From contig OU342639.1 in assembly GCA_910589415.1 (NCBI GenBank), positions 32,496,268 to 32,560,267 of the forward strand: a stretch of DNA of 64,000 bases, given 5' to 3'. Below, piece by piece: positions 54,053-64,000 of this stretch. The notes beneath the pieces are model-generated. The model was not told where the DNA came from, made no database searches, and saw only the letters and a program-made list of their open reading frames with translations. Both the position numbers and the translations under genes were made by a program. The DNA comes from Malachius bipustulatus (Eukaryota; Arthropoda; Insecta; Coleoptera; Melyridae). The first letter of the stretch is position 1. Each line of letters begins with the position of its first letter.

Positions 54053-55189
54053 GTGTCAGTAGATCCCAGTCAAAGTTGAAATTTGTCATCAGTTGTTTTT
54101 TTAATTGCAGTTTTTCTATATCAGTACGGCCCTGAAAGCATTAGATTCCCTGTCAAAGTTAACGCCTGTCACCTCCTTTTTTTTTACTATTTTTTCTATA
54201 TTGCTCCTGAAGGACCAATATGTGAACTTACGAAAATTCGCGTGGAAGTTAGATACACGTAAAAGTTACTTTCGTGTTAGTTTGAGTGGAGGGTGATCGG
54301 AGAGACCCTTTGAACCCACGACATTTGAACTCTTACCGGAAAGTCAATTTCTGCGAACTTAAACTTTGAAATTTCATCAAAAAACTCGGCCATTTTCGAT
54401 CCGTTGTAGCGTCGCCATTTTTGAAACTTGAGCGAAAAAAAATGGAAATTGTGACAAAAGAATTCTTCAACTACCAAGCGCAAGTCATCCCCGAGTCTCT
54501 CTGTACCCGGAAATTGCGAAGAAAAAAGTTTCCCAATCTTTGCTAATTTTTCGAATTTTGCATGAAAATCGGCGAAGTTTTCAAAGAGAAAATGTGCATT
54601 TCGGATATTTTTTATTGTAACTTCGGCCTCGATTATCGTAAGAAGATCGCAAAGGTAACGTCGTGTAGGCGAAAAGTGGTGCTAGGCGACTGCAAAATAT
54701 CGTCGTAATTGACCCAATAGTTTGTTATTTATAAGCTGTCAAAGTTGATTTTGAAAAAAAAATTGGGCATTTTTCAAAAGCGCCTGTAGCGGCCATTTTG
54801 GAAGATTTCGTGATCGCATTTTAACTTTTCGGTTGCAGAGGAGATAACCTATCGACGAAAAGCAATCGTCGATTCGACGCACCCACCGTTCCGGAGAAAA
54901 TGGCCGAGCAAGTTTTTTTCTGAAAATGAAGAAGAATTACTTACCCCTTCTTCAAAAATCAAAAAAAATTAAAACGGTTAAAAATTTAAGAACGGTACCT
55001 TTGAATCGTAAAGACTCTCGAACCGAAGACCGTTTCTCGCTTACTCTCTTAATTTCGGAGAAAATGGCGTTCGAATATCTAATTATGCAGAAAAAACGTA
55101 AACGCGACCTAGGGATATAATATTTAATGATTCGAAAAATCAAGATGGCTGTTTTTATTTTGACGTGACGAAGAGACTCTAAGCTACAA

Positions 55190-55800
55190 CACTGACAGCT
55201 GTCAAATATCAAATCTGACCGGCATTTATTCAAATTATGAGTTCAGCACATGCGGAATGTTCGGCTATTATACGCGGAGCGAAAATTTTTGACAGCTGTC
55301 AAATGTCAAATCTGACAGCTGTCAAATATGTCAGTGATAAAATATATCAAATCTTAAGTTAAGGTCTTGCGGAAAGTTCGACTATACGAAGCGCGAAGCG
55401 CGAAAAATTTTTGACAGCTGTCAAATGTCAAATCTGACTGCTGTCAAACACGTCAGTTGTCAAATATGTCAAATCCTAAGTTCAGGTCATGTGGGAAGTT
55501 CGGCTATACGGAGCGCGAAGCGCGATAAATTTTGACAGCTGTCAAATGTCAAATCTGACAGCTGTCAAACACGTCGGTTGTCAAATATGTCAAATCTTAA
55601 GTTCAGGTCATGCGGGAAGTTCGGCTATACGGTTGAGCGCGAAGCGCGAAAAATTTTGACAGCTGTCAAATGTCAAATCTGACGGCTGTCAAATTTCAAA
55701 TGTGACAGCTGTGAAACATGTCGAATTTCAAGTTGAAGTCACGCTGAAAGTTCGCCTACTTGCGGCGTGAAGCGTGAATTTTTTTTTGACAGCTTTCAAA
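55190..55800 (+). repeat. Tandem array, ~121-bp unit built on TGACAGCTGTCA
   Basis: About five units. The GGAAGTTCGGCTATAC-type word recurs at 55253, 55371, 55492, 55613 and, diverged, 55744. Each unit has GCGCGAAGCGCG-like palindromes and two to four copies of TTTGACAGCTGTCAAA or its variants. It is non-coding. Confidence 0.85.
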
Positions 55801-56447
55801 ATGGACGGCGCATTTTCTGTTTATTAAATAAAAAACAAACAAAATATTTTCTACATATCTGTCAAAAAAAAAAAAATTAAAAAAATTAAAAATTAAAAAA
55901 AAAGTGAAAAGAGGTTTTGCTGGGATTCGATCGCGAAATCTGAGCTGAAACTGATGATAAAACTGTGCGGGTACGCGTGCACCCACTTGAAAATGCTTAA
56001 AAATTGTCGAAAACAACCTCTCATAAAAACTATCAGATCTCCGTTAAAATTGAATTTCCGAATTAAATTTCGGTAGAAACGTGATCTATAAGCATAGACA
56101 ATCCTAAAATATCCACTACATAACCCGGCAATGACCGGATAAGTGTGGTATGAAGAGAAAAAAAACACCAATTTTTAACCAAATCTGACATCTGAAATTA
56201 ATTAATTTACCTGTGACGTCACAACTAGGAAAATTATTTTTAAATCAGACACCGGTCCGAATTTTCTTTAATAACTTTTTTATTTGGCGCTTTTTGAAAA
56301 AACTATTTATATGCATTTCGGTTGTTAAGTGTTCAAGCTTTTAGATTTTCTGGACCGCGTACAAAATTTTATAGCCATTTCGGCTTAATTGACGTTTTAG
56401 CTAAAATTTTGTATTTTTCTTGAAATAACGAGAAAACCGCAAATTTT

Positions 56448-56900
56448 CCGAGAAAATGTTTCAAATAAAAAAAGTAGTACTCGGTGTGCTCCTCAAAAAA
56501 GCTCTGATTGAATATTTCGCTAGGATGCACCGTTTCCGAGAAAATAATTTTTAAATGATTTTGAAAAAAAAATCCGCAATGGAGTTTTTTTCGAATAAGT
56601 CGTTTTTGCCGACCTTTGACGTGAAAAACCGTATCTACCTTTTTTTTAGACAAAGAATGTCTCTATCATACTGTTTTGTTATCTTTTTGATCGGTCAAAA
56701 ACATTTCGAGAAAAATTTCAAAACTCGCGTTTAAAAGTAGCATCTTCTCAATCGCATTTTAAAAAGACGATTGCCGCTCACAAACGGAGAATTTTCCGGG
56801 AAAATGTTTCAAATAAAAAAAGTAGCAATCGGTGTGCTCCTCAAAAAAGCTCTGATTAAATATTTCGCTAGGATGCACCGTTTCTGAGAAATTTTTTTTT
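56448..56900 (+). repeat. Direct duplication, offset about 348 bp
   Basis: The ~100-bp block starting GAAAATGTTTCAAATAAAAA near 56451 recurs near 56800, including GGTGTGCTCCTCAAAAAAGC and TTTCGCTAGGATGCACCGTT. It lies inside the large candidate transposon and shows that its interior grew by internal duplication. Confidence 0.8.
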
Positions 56901-58039
56901 TTTTGTGTTTATAAAAAGCAACAGACTTTTTGTTTTTTGAATAAGTCGCTTTTGTCGACTTTTCACGTGAAATTTCAACATTATCTTTTTTGTAGGCAAT
57001 GAACGACTCTAACACACTGCAGTGTCGTTTTTCCGATCGATTTGAGAAATTTCGAAAAAAAATTCGAATTCATGCGCAGAAAGTGAAGCAACATTACAAT
57101 TTTTTACTTATTTTTAATTTTCCGCTCGCTCAATTTTTTTTTCGAAAAACGATCTCTACAAAGATTGTACGTCTATACTTTCCCCAAGTAACCGTGCAAA
57201 CGGAATCTTCTCGCTATGTACCGTTACTGAGAAACAAATCCTTATGTCGGGACGTTTTTAAAAAAATACGGCCCTGAACGGGAGCCTTAAAATCCTCCGA
57301 TCCGGCCCATTTTCAATAGGTCGTATTTGGGGGTCCCGAGCATCGTCCCTACCGAGTTTCATCCCGATCGGTACAACTTTCAGATACTTAGAGTGTTTCC
57401 TAGCAGATTCCCGAAAAATCCCGAAATTCCCGAAAAAATGACACTTCCCGAGAACGGATCCCGCTCATTTTCAATAGGCATCGTGGGACCGTGCGCCGCT
57501 TCAATCGAGCCAAATTTCATCTTTCCCAGATGAAAACTGGCGACTGTAGAGTGTTTCCTAGAAAAGTCACAGAACAACAGACCGACCGACAGATATTTTA
57601 GCGGCGATACTTTCCGTATACTTACTCAAAATTAATAAAATTTATATTTTCAATATAAATTGTATTTTTTTCGTAAGTAATAATGTTATTCGGCTATTTC
57701 TCACTCTAAAATAAGTGGTCCATCTATATCCCAGCAAAATTATGCATGGGACAGATGGATCAGTGATTGCCCGCACTACACCTGCAATTGATTATTTATC
57801 ACGCAATAAAACACAACGAAAATTTTGTATGTAGTGTTAAACTCAATTACTATGTGGTTTGCCTTTCGTCGAGTGAGGACAGTTGGCAAGATATATTTAA
57901 CATTTTTGCAAATACACCCCGTGGTCCGTCTATCCCGCTGGTCCAACTATACCGCACTTACTTTATTTTGTTTATTTAACGTTAATTTTATAAAGCTTTA
58001 TAACAGGGTTCCCAAAATTACCCCCCCATAAGGGGCAAT

Positions 58040-60310
58040 TTTCTAATTCATAAGTATACACCGAATAAGAACCATAAGGCAAGCAATAGATATGACATGA
58101 TACTGACGTCATTCTAAGACAAACATTTCCCTTTTTTTCGAATTCAGAAGAATAAAATTTTGAATTTTTTTAGTTTTATACAGAGATTTTTGGTTCCCTT
58201 GATAATTCCCATTATAAGAAGAAAAAAAGTTGACTTGATGGATGAAAATGAACACTCTACAGGGTGTTTGGTGTATATAAGAAACGATACAGAGTAGGGG
58301 CGTGTAGGAGAACTTGCACCCCTGAAAAGTTATAGGCCTTGAATTTCGGGTTTCAAATTTCGAAATTAATTAATTTCTCAGTTATACCTGAACTTGGGAA
58401 AACCAAATTTGATAGACGTTGTGAGTGTACCAATAATAAGAGCACTAATTGAAAGAAAGTAGAGTTAAATTGTAGCATTTTAAAGGGTTGATAAGGGTTG
58501 AGGAATCATTTTAACCGAATTTTTCAACCCGTTGCTCGATTTAAGAAATTATTACTTTATTTTGTGGTGAATTTAATTTTAAAACTATTTTGTATCTTAT
58601 TGTTTTTCAAAAAACTTTGTCGTTTCCAACAAAAACCAGATCGTATTGCAGCGATGATTAAAATCACGTAAAATTCGACATTAAACGTCAAACTTGACGA
58701 TCAAGAAGAAAACTCATTTAATTTGAGTAATTATACTGTTTGCTGGTTGGTTGTTTTGAAAATGAATGAGTTTTCTTTCACAGAACAAGTTGACATGCTG
58801 TTAATGTTACGTTTCTGTAAGGAAACCGCAGAAGAAGTGTTGAAGAATATCGGAGAAGATTTCCTAATCGTGTGATAATTAGGGAAACATTTTCCGATAT
58901 TGAAAGACGGGCTCGAGAAACAGGCAAGTGTTGCAATGAGGGCACTAATCTACTACACCCATAATACCATATAAAAAAGTGCAAGAATTGTTACCGGAAG
59001 ATTTGGTTAAACGAGTGAATTTCTGTCAGTTTATTTTGCATCATGCAAGAGATTAATTTTCAAAAGAAAATTATCTTTACTGATGAAGCTTGTTTCATCC
59101 GCCGAGGAATTACAAATTTAGGTACCTAACTTTCGTGCTATGAGTATTTCGATGTAAACCCTTTCCAACGCGAGTTTAAAATAAATGTTTGGATCGGTGT
59201 AATTGATCAGTAAGTATTTAATTGGTCCAGTTATTTTACCGAATCGACTTAATGGCGAAAATTATCTAAAATTTCTTCAAAACACTCTCCCGAATTTACT
59301 TAACTAAGACTGGAACATTGGTTTATGCATGATGGAGCACCGCCTCATTTTAGTATTATTGTTGGAGACTTTTTAAACTAGCAGTATCCAAATAAATGGA
59401 TCGGAAGAGGTGAACAGAGTTTTTGAATCGCATTACGAATAAATGCACACAAATTGGAAACAATGAGCAGGTATTGGCTAGAGGAAACTTCAATTTTCGA
59501 CTGCGGGAAAACGGTGATTCTTTTGAACAGTTTCTAAAGTGATCGGTGCATTTTTTCTTCTGTTAATTGTTTGAATTGTTTGTTTTATTATTAAATTATT
59601 CTTAAAAAATAAATTATTTCAAAGCCAACTTTTGAATTTTCCGTAATTTTAAATAACATCGCTCCAATACGCGTCTTTAGGTATTCGGGTTTTTGTTGAA
59701 AACGACACAGTTTTTTGAAAAATAATAAGACAAAAAAGAGTTTTAAAATTAAATTTTGTTACATTTTAATGATGCATCCACCCTTCAAAATGCTACAATT
59801 TAACTCTATACTGGCTGTGAAATAATGCTCTTGGTTTTCACAACGTGCAGGTAGAAAATTTGGTTTTCCTAAGTTCAGGTACAACTGCATGAGATATTAA
59901 TTTATTTTGAAATTTGAAACCCCACTTTCAACCCCTATAACTTCTCAGGGGTGCAAGTTATGCATGGTATAAAGATATAAGTTGCGTTAAATCATCATAT
60001 TTTGGGTTCTCCTACACGCCCCTGTTCTGTGTCGGTTCTTATACCAAACACCCTGTATAGGGTCTAGTAGCTTTGAAAATTTTTGAAATATCAATGACGA
60101 TTTATGTACCTAAACCTATACAAAAGAAATTTTGATAAACTATACAATAAAAACGATGTCAAAAATAAGAAATCTCGTATTTTCAGTTTTTTTTTTCAGA
60201 ATATTTCAGCAATGGCTGAAGTTTTCATATTTTTTTCAGATTCTTAGTAAGCATCAAATTCTTTCTAACTTTGCTCACTTATAGCTTATATAGGTCTGTA
60301 ATTCTGAAAA
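58040..60310. mobile_element. Old foldback copy split by a younger mariner element
   Basis: 58060-58257 matches arm sequence of the 45340/50266 family (ATAAGGCAAGCAATAG, TTTTTGGTTCCCTTGAT). 60058-60310 continues the other arm (GTAGCTTTGAAAATTTTTGAAA, ATTTCAGCAATGGCTGAAG). The element at 58260-60055 sits between them. The outer ends are eroded. Confidence 0.65.
58260..60055 (+). mobile_element. Mariner-type element with decayed transposase (1,796 bp)
   Basis: The ends CAGGGTGTTTGGTGTATAT and the inverted ...ATACCAAACACCCTG are flanked by TA (58258-58259 and 60056-60057). The inverted arms are about 150-200 bp. The interior reads, with frameshifts, as a DDE transposase: MNEFSFTEQVDMLLMLRFCK (58760), LLPEDLVKRVNFCQFILHH, KIIFTDEACFIRRGITN, GPVILPNRLNGENYLKFLQN and HDGAP near 59329-59343. 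This resembles the remnant at 39850 and probably represents the enzyme family that moved the foldback elements. Confidence 0.8.
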
Positions 60311-61636
60311 TAAAAACATAACCTTATTAGGTACAACTAATGATGGTAGATTATTTACTTTCATCCTGTATTTAGAGGTACATACTAGATACATCTTCAA
60401 ATGAAGAATATGATGCAGATATTGGGCATATTGTTTCTATAAAAATCGCAATGATTTTAAAATACTTTTCATAATTTCTCATAAAAAAAATTTTGAAGTC
60501 AAATTTTAGAATGGCTTTATTTTTTCTTGGCAAAAATACTGGATGAATTTTAGGAGAATTATATCAAATTATTACGTTTATACATTCACGATCTTTATTC
60601 AATTTATTGAGAAAAATTAATTTTCAAATGTTAATTTTGCCACCCTGTATATTTTTTATTATCGTTTTTTTATTTGAGATCAAAGGATTCAATATTTACT
60701 TCTTAGATTACCCAATAATAAAGTGAATATCCGAATATCTTAAGCAATATTAAATGGAACATAAAACCGTTAAATCAACACAAATAGTGCAACAAATATC
60801 CAGAAGAAGAAGAAGAAATTGACACAATCAGTTAAAATTATAATAATTAGTTGGCCGACTAAGATTTGTTTGCGGAAAAACAATTCCTGTAATATTGAGT
60901 TTTTTTATAAATGCAACATGAGTATAAAATGTATTTTATAGACTTGAAATGGCCTAAGGAATACACACCATGTACTTATGTCGTGCCACAGGACACCCTG
61001 TATATTAGGTATTTTTATATTTATATTTATCTACAGTGTCCCCTAAAACGTTCACGCACCATACGCGGGAACATTTTTCGTTTGTCATTTTTTTGTCATG
61101 AGTTTGTGCTTTTCAACAGTGTGGGTGTGAGTGCGAAGTGCCACTTCACGTATTTCTCAATTTCTAAATTTCAATGATTAGAAAAATCTTGTTAAAATTT
61201 TCTCTTATTTATTTCTCTTATAAAATCCGGCCAGCTTGAATTTTTTTACAAGTTCCTATCAGTTCAAAAATTGACTCAAAACCAGACCATGCAAAAAAAA
61301 TCGAGCTGACTGAATCTTGTCTAAACCGGACATAATTGGAAAAACAATCAAGCTGGCCGGGCTTTTTCAAAAATCGAATTTCCGAGCTGACTTGACCTTT
61401 TGCGGCAAAGCCACGAACCGTCACTGCTTTTCAAAAGATTAAATTTGAGCATCCATGGTGTGAATTTCAGTTCCAGAGAAAATTTCGTTGATCTAAATTT
61501 CAAAATTACAAAAAAAGAACATGGTATTTCGAAAACAGAAAGGGTTTTAAGAGAAATTTGGGCAACATTCGTTATAGACATTATATTCACCAAATGTATA
61601 CTGATGTCTATGATGAAAAAAATGATTTTTTTGATA
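60311..61636. other. AT-rich DNA with element-end fragments
   Basis: Isolated borders are visible: CCACCCTG|TA near 60640, GGACACCCTG|TA near 60991, and TA|CAGTGTCCCCTAAAACG near 61034. No complete pair could be formed. From 61220 to 61400 a short word AAGCTGGCCGG/CCGGCCAGCTT occurs inverted. No gene was recognised. Confidence 0.4.
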
Positions 61637-62307
61637 CAGGTGGCCAAAAAGAAAACTTTGAATTTCAACTTTTTGCTCATTTTCTTCTCAGTATAATTAT
61701 GGATTTGAAATATTTTTATTTTAGTCGGCATAAACGATTGGAAAACTAACCAGAGTAGTTTCCAGGAGGAAAATTTTCGACTTTATTGATATTTTTTTTA
61801 TATTTAAGAAAAAAATGAACATAAGTTTACATTTAAATTTGATTAGGTCACAAAAATATTTCCTTTTAATTTAATGCCCCTACAACAGGCAACAATATTA
61901 CTCCACCTTATTTTGATAAAACTCTCTTTTGGAAATAATAAGAGATATAATTCAAATATAAACATTTTTGAAGCTCAATAATAATTGAGATAAAACTGAA
62001 TATTTGTTAATTTCTTGTGAAATTGAAAAGAAACTTGAACTTGCAGGAATCTTTTTTCGTGTTGAAAGCTCTTTGCACCAGAAGCATAGAAAAATTTGAC
62101 GGAAATTTTATTAAATTCCTAAATTTAGCTCACGGTATTAGTTTCTATTACTCCTGTTAATGTTTCCAATTATCAATTAATACTTATCCGATAAACAATT
62201 TAAATCAATTTTGCAATTAAAATACTTCAAATTGAAAATAATACCGAAAAAGATCAGCAAAAAGATGAAATTTCAATAAGCTAGGTATATCACTTTTTGA
62301 CCACCTG
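61637..62307. mobile_element. Mariner-type foldback with CAGGTGGCCAAAAAG ends (671 bp)
   Basis: The left end CAGGTGGCCAAAAAG and right end CTTTTTGACCACCTG are inverted, with TA on the left. The inner arms also match (AACTTTTTGCTCATTTTC near 61668; its inverse near 62255). A different end sequence from the CAGGGTG group suggests a separate family. No transposase was recognised. Confidence 0.7.
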
Positions 62308-64000
62308 TGTAAAAAAATTTATTTATTTTATAGCTGATGACAACACATTTGATGAATATTAAGGATTGTGGCACAAGTTACCCTCAAAACTCTCTTAAAT
62401 TTGAAAATATGCTTTTTGTCATTTTCAAAAAGCACAAATCTATAAAAAGGTGGAAAGTAAAAAAATTTCCATGTTGTGCGAACTTTTTGGCGGGCACTGT
62501 ATTATACAAAAAGCAATTTAGATTTCATAATATTTTTTCTATATAGATACCTACTTATAATAACCATACAAGTTTCTATATATACGATATCCCTAACTAG
62601 ATAAAAAAGTTACTCAATAATTCCATTATTTGAGCGATAAGGCTAAATAATTTACAGCTTGGAATAAATAAATTTTCTTGTTCAATCAGCCGGTTAAATA
62701 AATTCCTCTGATGTCGCAAGAAGACCATTTCTTACCGAGGAATGAACACTTTTGCTTCCGCCAGCGATGGTAAAAATGCTGATTTTTTCAACCACGATTC
62801 ACAGTTTCTTCAGTGAATACCCTCAATCGTACTCACGAACTTTCTGGTAGCGATTGTAACATAATGTTTTCTAGAATAACGTCTCTGCCTGTCGTGAAGC
62901 GATCATCTTTTTCCAACATATTCCTGGTCCCTAATCCATATTCAAAGGTTGACAGAAGATCGTCCATAATTTGTTACCCGATTAATGGATCGTTTATGCT
63001 TAGAGTTGCAACTTTGCCATATTTATAGCAAGAGTGAAAAGTTTTTCTGTAGGTAATAAAAACACCACAAAACTCAAAAATTCGTTTTTTGTATTCAGGA
63101 ATTTTTTTTTAGTTGTCTTCTGTAAACAATGTCTTCTTGCAGCAACGGAATTTCTTAAACCATATAGCTTCTTAAACCAGAAAATTGGTTTCTTCCTAAG
63201 CTTTTATAGCAGCTGGAAAATGATTTTGACGCATTAAATTCACCAAGAAACCTGTTCAACTCCTCTTTATATTGAAGATGCAATAATTCTCTCGCAACAG
63301 CAGCTAAAGACCAATTTTATTCAAGATTTGCAATAGCTCCAGCTGTCTGAGTAAGAGTAAGATATCGTAGCATTGCTCATTATTTTTTTAAGCTAGGGGA
63401 AGTACCAAAAGGTTCAATACTAACTTGGGCCCATGCTATTAATAGTTTATTGCGGTGGTTGTTGCAACGACTGGCGATCTGCTTGAACTAAATGTTTTGA
63501 AGACTTATCTAGAAGATTTAGAAGATCTACCCTTTTAAATTTTCATTTGGAGACACTGCATGATGATGGTTGGTTAATGCAGCCGACGGACTGCAAATAA
63601 CAAACAAGGACACGATAAGATTCCTGAGACTAAGATGCGAGGTTGTTCAAACCAGCAGTGTCCATCATAAGAAAGGATGATTTTCGGAAGAGGTTAATTG
63701 GGGTTAATTGAGGATTCCTGTACCAGAAAATTTCCTGAATCTAGACGATCGCAAAACGTACAAAAAACATTCTCGAATGGTTCTTTAATAAATAAAAATC
63801 GCCATGCGAGTTCGGATCATATATGTTTATTCTGCATTATTTTTTAAAAGAAAACCTAAAACAACAGTCTGGTCATTATTTAGAATTTCTTTTTGATAGA
63901 ATCCCCGTAAATAATTTATATATTAACGTTTGAGCAGTAATGCAAGGTAAATCCTTCCTGAGATACGATTACGGTACTTTAATTAAGAAAATGTAATTAA
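62308..64000. other. Unassigned DNA to the window end
   Basis: Short open frames on both strands (for example 62813-63028 plus; a minus-strand reading with FEYGLGTRNMLEKDDRF around 62890-62970) suggest an old coding relic, but I cannot name it. No splice structure or RNA gene is supported. Confidence 0.3.

Larger units (their letters stand above)
53488..57962. mobile_element. Large candidate transposon with inverted ends (TAAGT..GGTATAGTTGGACCA)
   Basis: The two borders are inverted. TAAGTATGGTATAGTTGGAC at 53488 faces GTCCAACTATACCGCACTTA at about 57943. A second pair, AGATGGACCACTT near 53683 and AAGTGGTCCATCT near 57712, mirrors it about 200 bp inside. The 4 kb between is non-coding: GC-rich hairpins, a 121-bp tandem array, and other repeats. 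Whether this is one element or an element with another inserted (about 53930-57640) is unclear. No transposase was recognised. Confidence 0.55.

Noticed and set aside
62813..63028. 71-codon plus-strand frame and the opposite minus-strand reading near the window end
   Set aside because: Neither shows a family I can name and both sit among frameshifted, AT-rich sequence; left as unassigned.

Overview
This is eukaryotic, AT-rich chromosomal DNA that looks like an insect genome. The evidence is spliced genes of insect-type families (takeout/JHBP, ADAR, CACHD1, DGCR2), a nuclear copy of insect mitochondrial DNA that reads correctly only with AGA=Ser, ATA=Met and TGA=Trp, and dense TA-flanked mariner-type foldback elements ending in CAGGGTG/CACCCTG. 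A beetle is my best guess from the style of the repeats, but I cannot prove the order.

Layout. 0-4.8 kb: a broken LINE fragment, a CpG-rich block, and two tandem copies of an ACGTCA-rich repeat, one split by a 573-bp DNA transposon with an 8-bp target duplication. 4.8-9.7 kb: a nearly complete CR1/Jockey-group LINE with a PHD-finger ORF1 and an endonuclease/RT ORF2. The two lie in one frame, separated by a single TAG in the context TAG-CAA-TTA, and ORF2 has no AUG before its endonuclease, so stop-codon readthrough is likely. 9.7-16.5 kb: repeats, a broken intron-containing CD2BP2 (Lin1) pseudogene cut by a foldback element, and a truncated tRNA-Ser-like sequence. 16.5-22.4 kb (minus): a complete ten-exon CACHD1 homologue, 1,199 codons. 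24.7-28.6 kb (plus): a six-exon DGCR2/IDD-like membrane protein, 640 codons, head-to-head with CACHD1.

32.9-47.8 kb (plus): a six-exon takeout/JHBP gene, 241 codons, whose second intron is about 12.6 kb. That intron holds an intact intronless ADAR on the opposite strand, several foldback elements, a NUMT (cox1 end, tRNA-Leu, cox2 start), and decayed mariner and hAT transposases. 47.8-52.4 kb: a Penelope-like remnant and more foldback elements. 52.4-53.1 kb: the first coding exon of an unrecognised gene with a perfect palindromic X-box just upstream, suggesting control by RFX and a ciliary role. 53.5-58.0 kb: a large candidate transposon with inverted ends, filled with non-coding repeats including an array built on TGACAGCTGTCA. 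58-64 kb: nested mariner-type elements and unassigned AT-rich DNA.

Exon structures were assembled by hand from homology, GT/AG sites and phase. The three multi-exon genes each close in frame over their full length, which strongly supports them. Family names come from recognised motifs, not from a database search.
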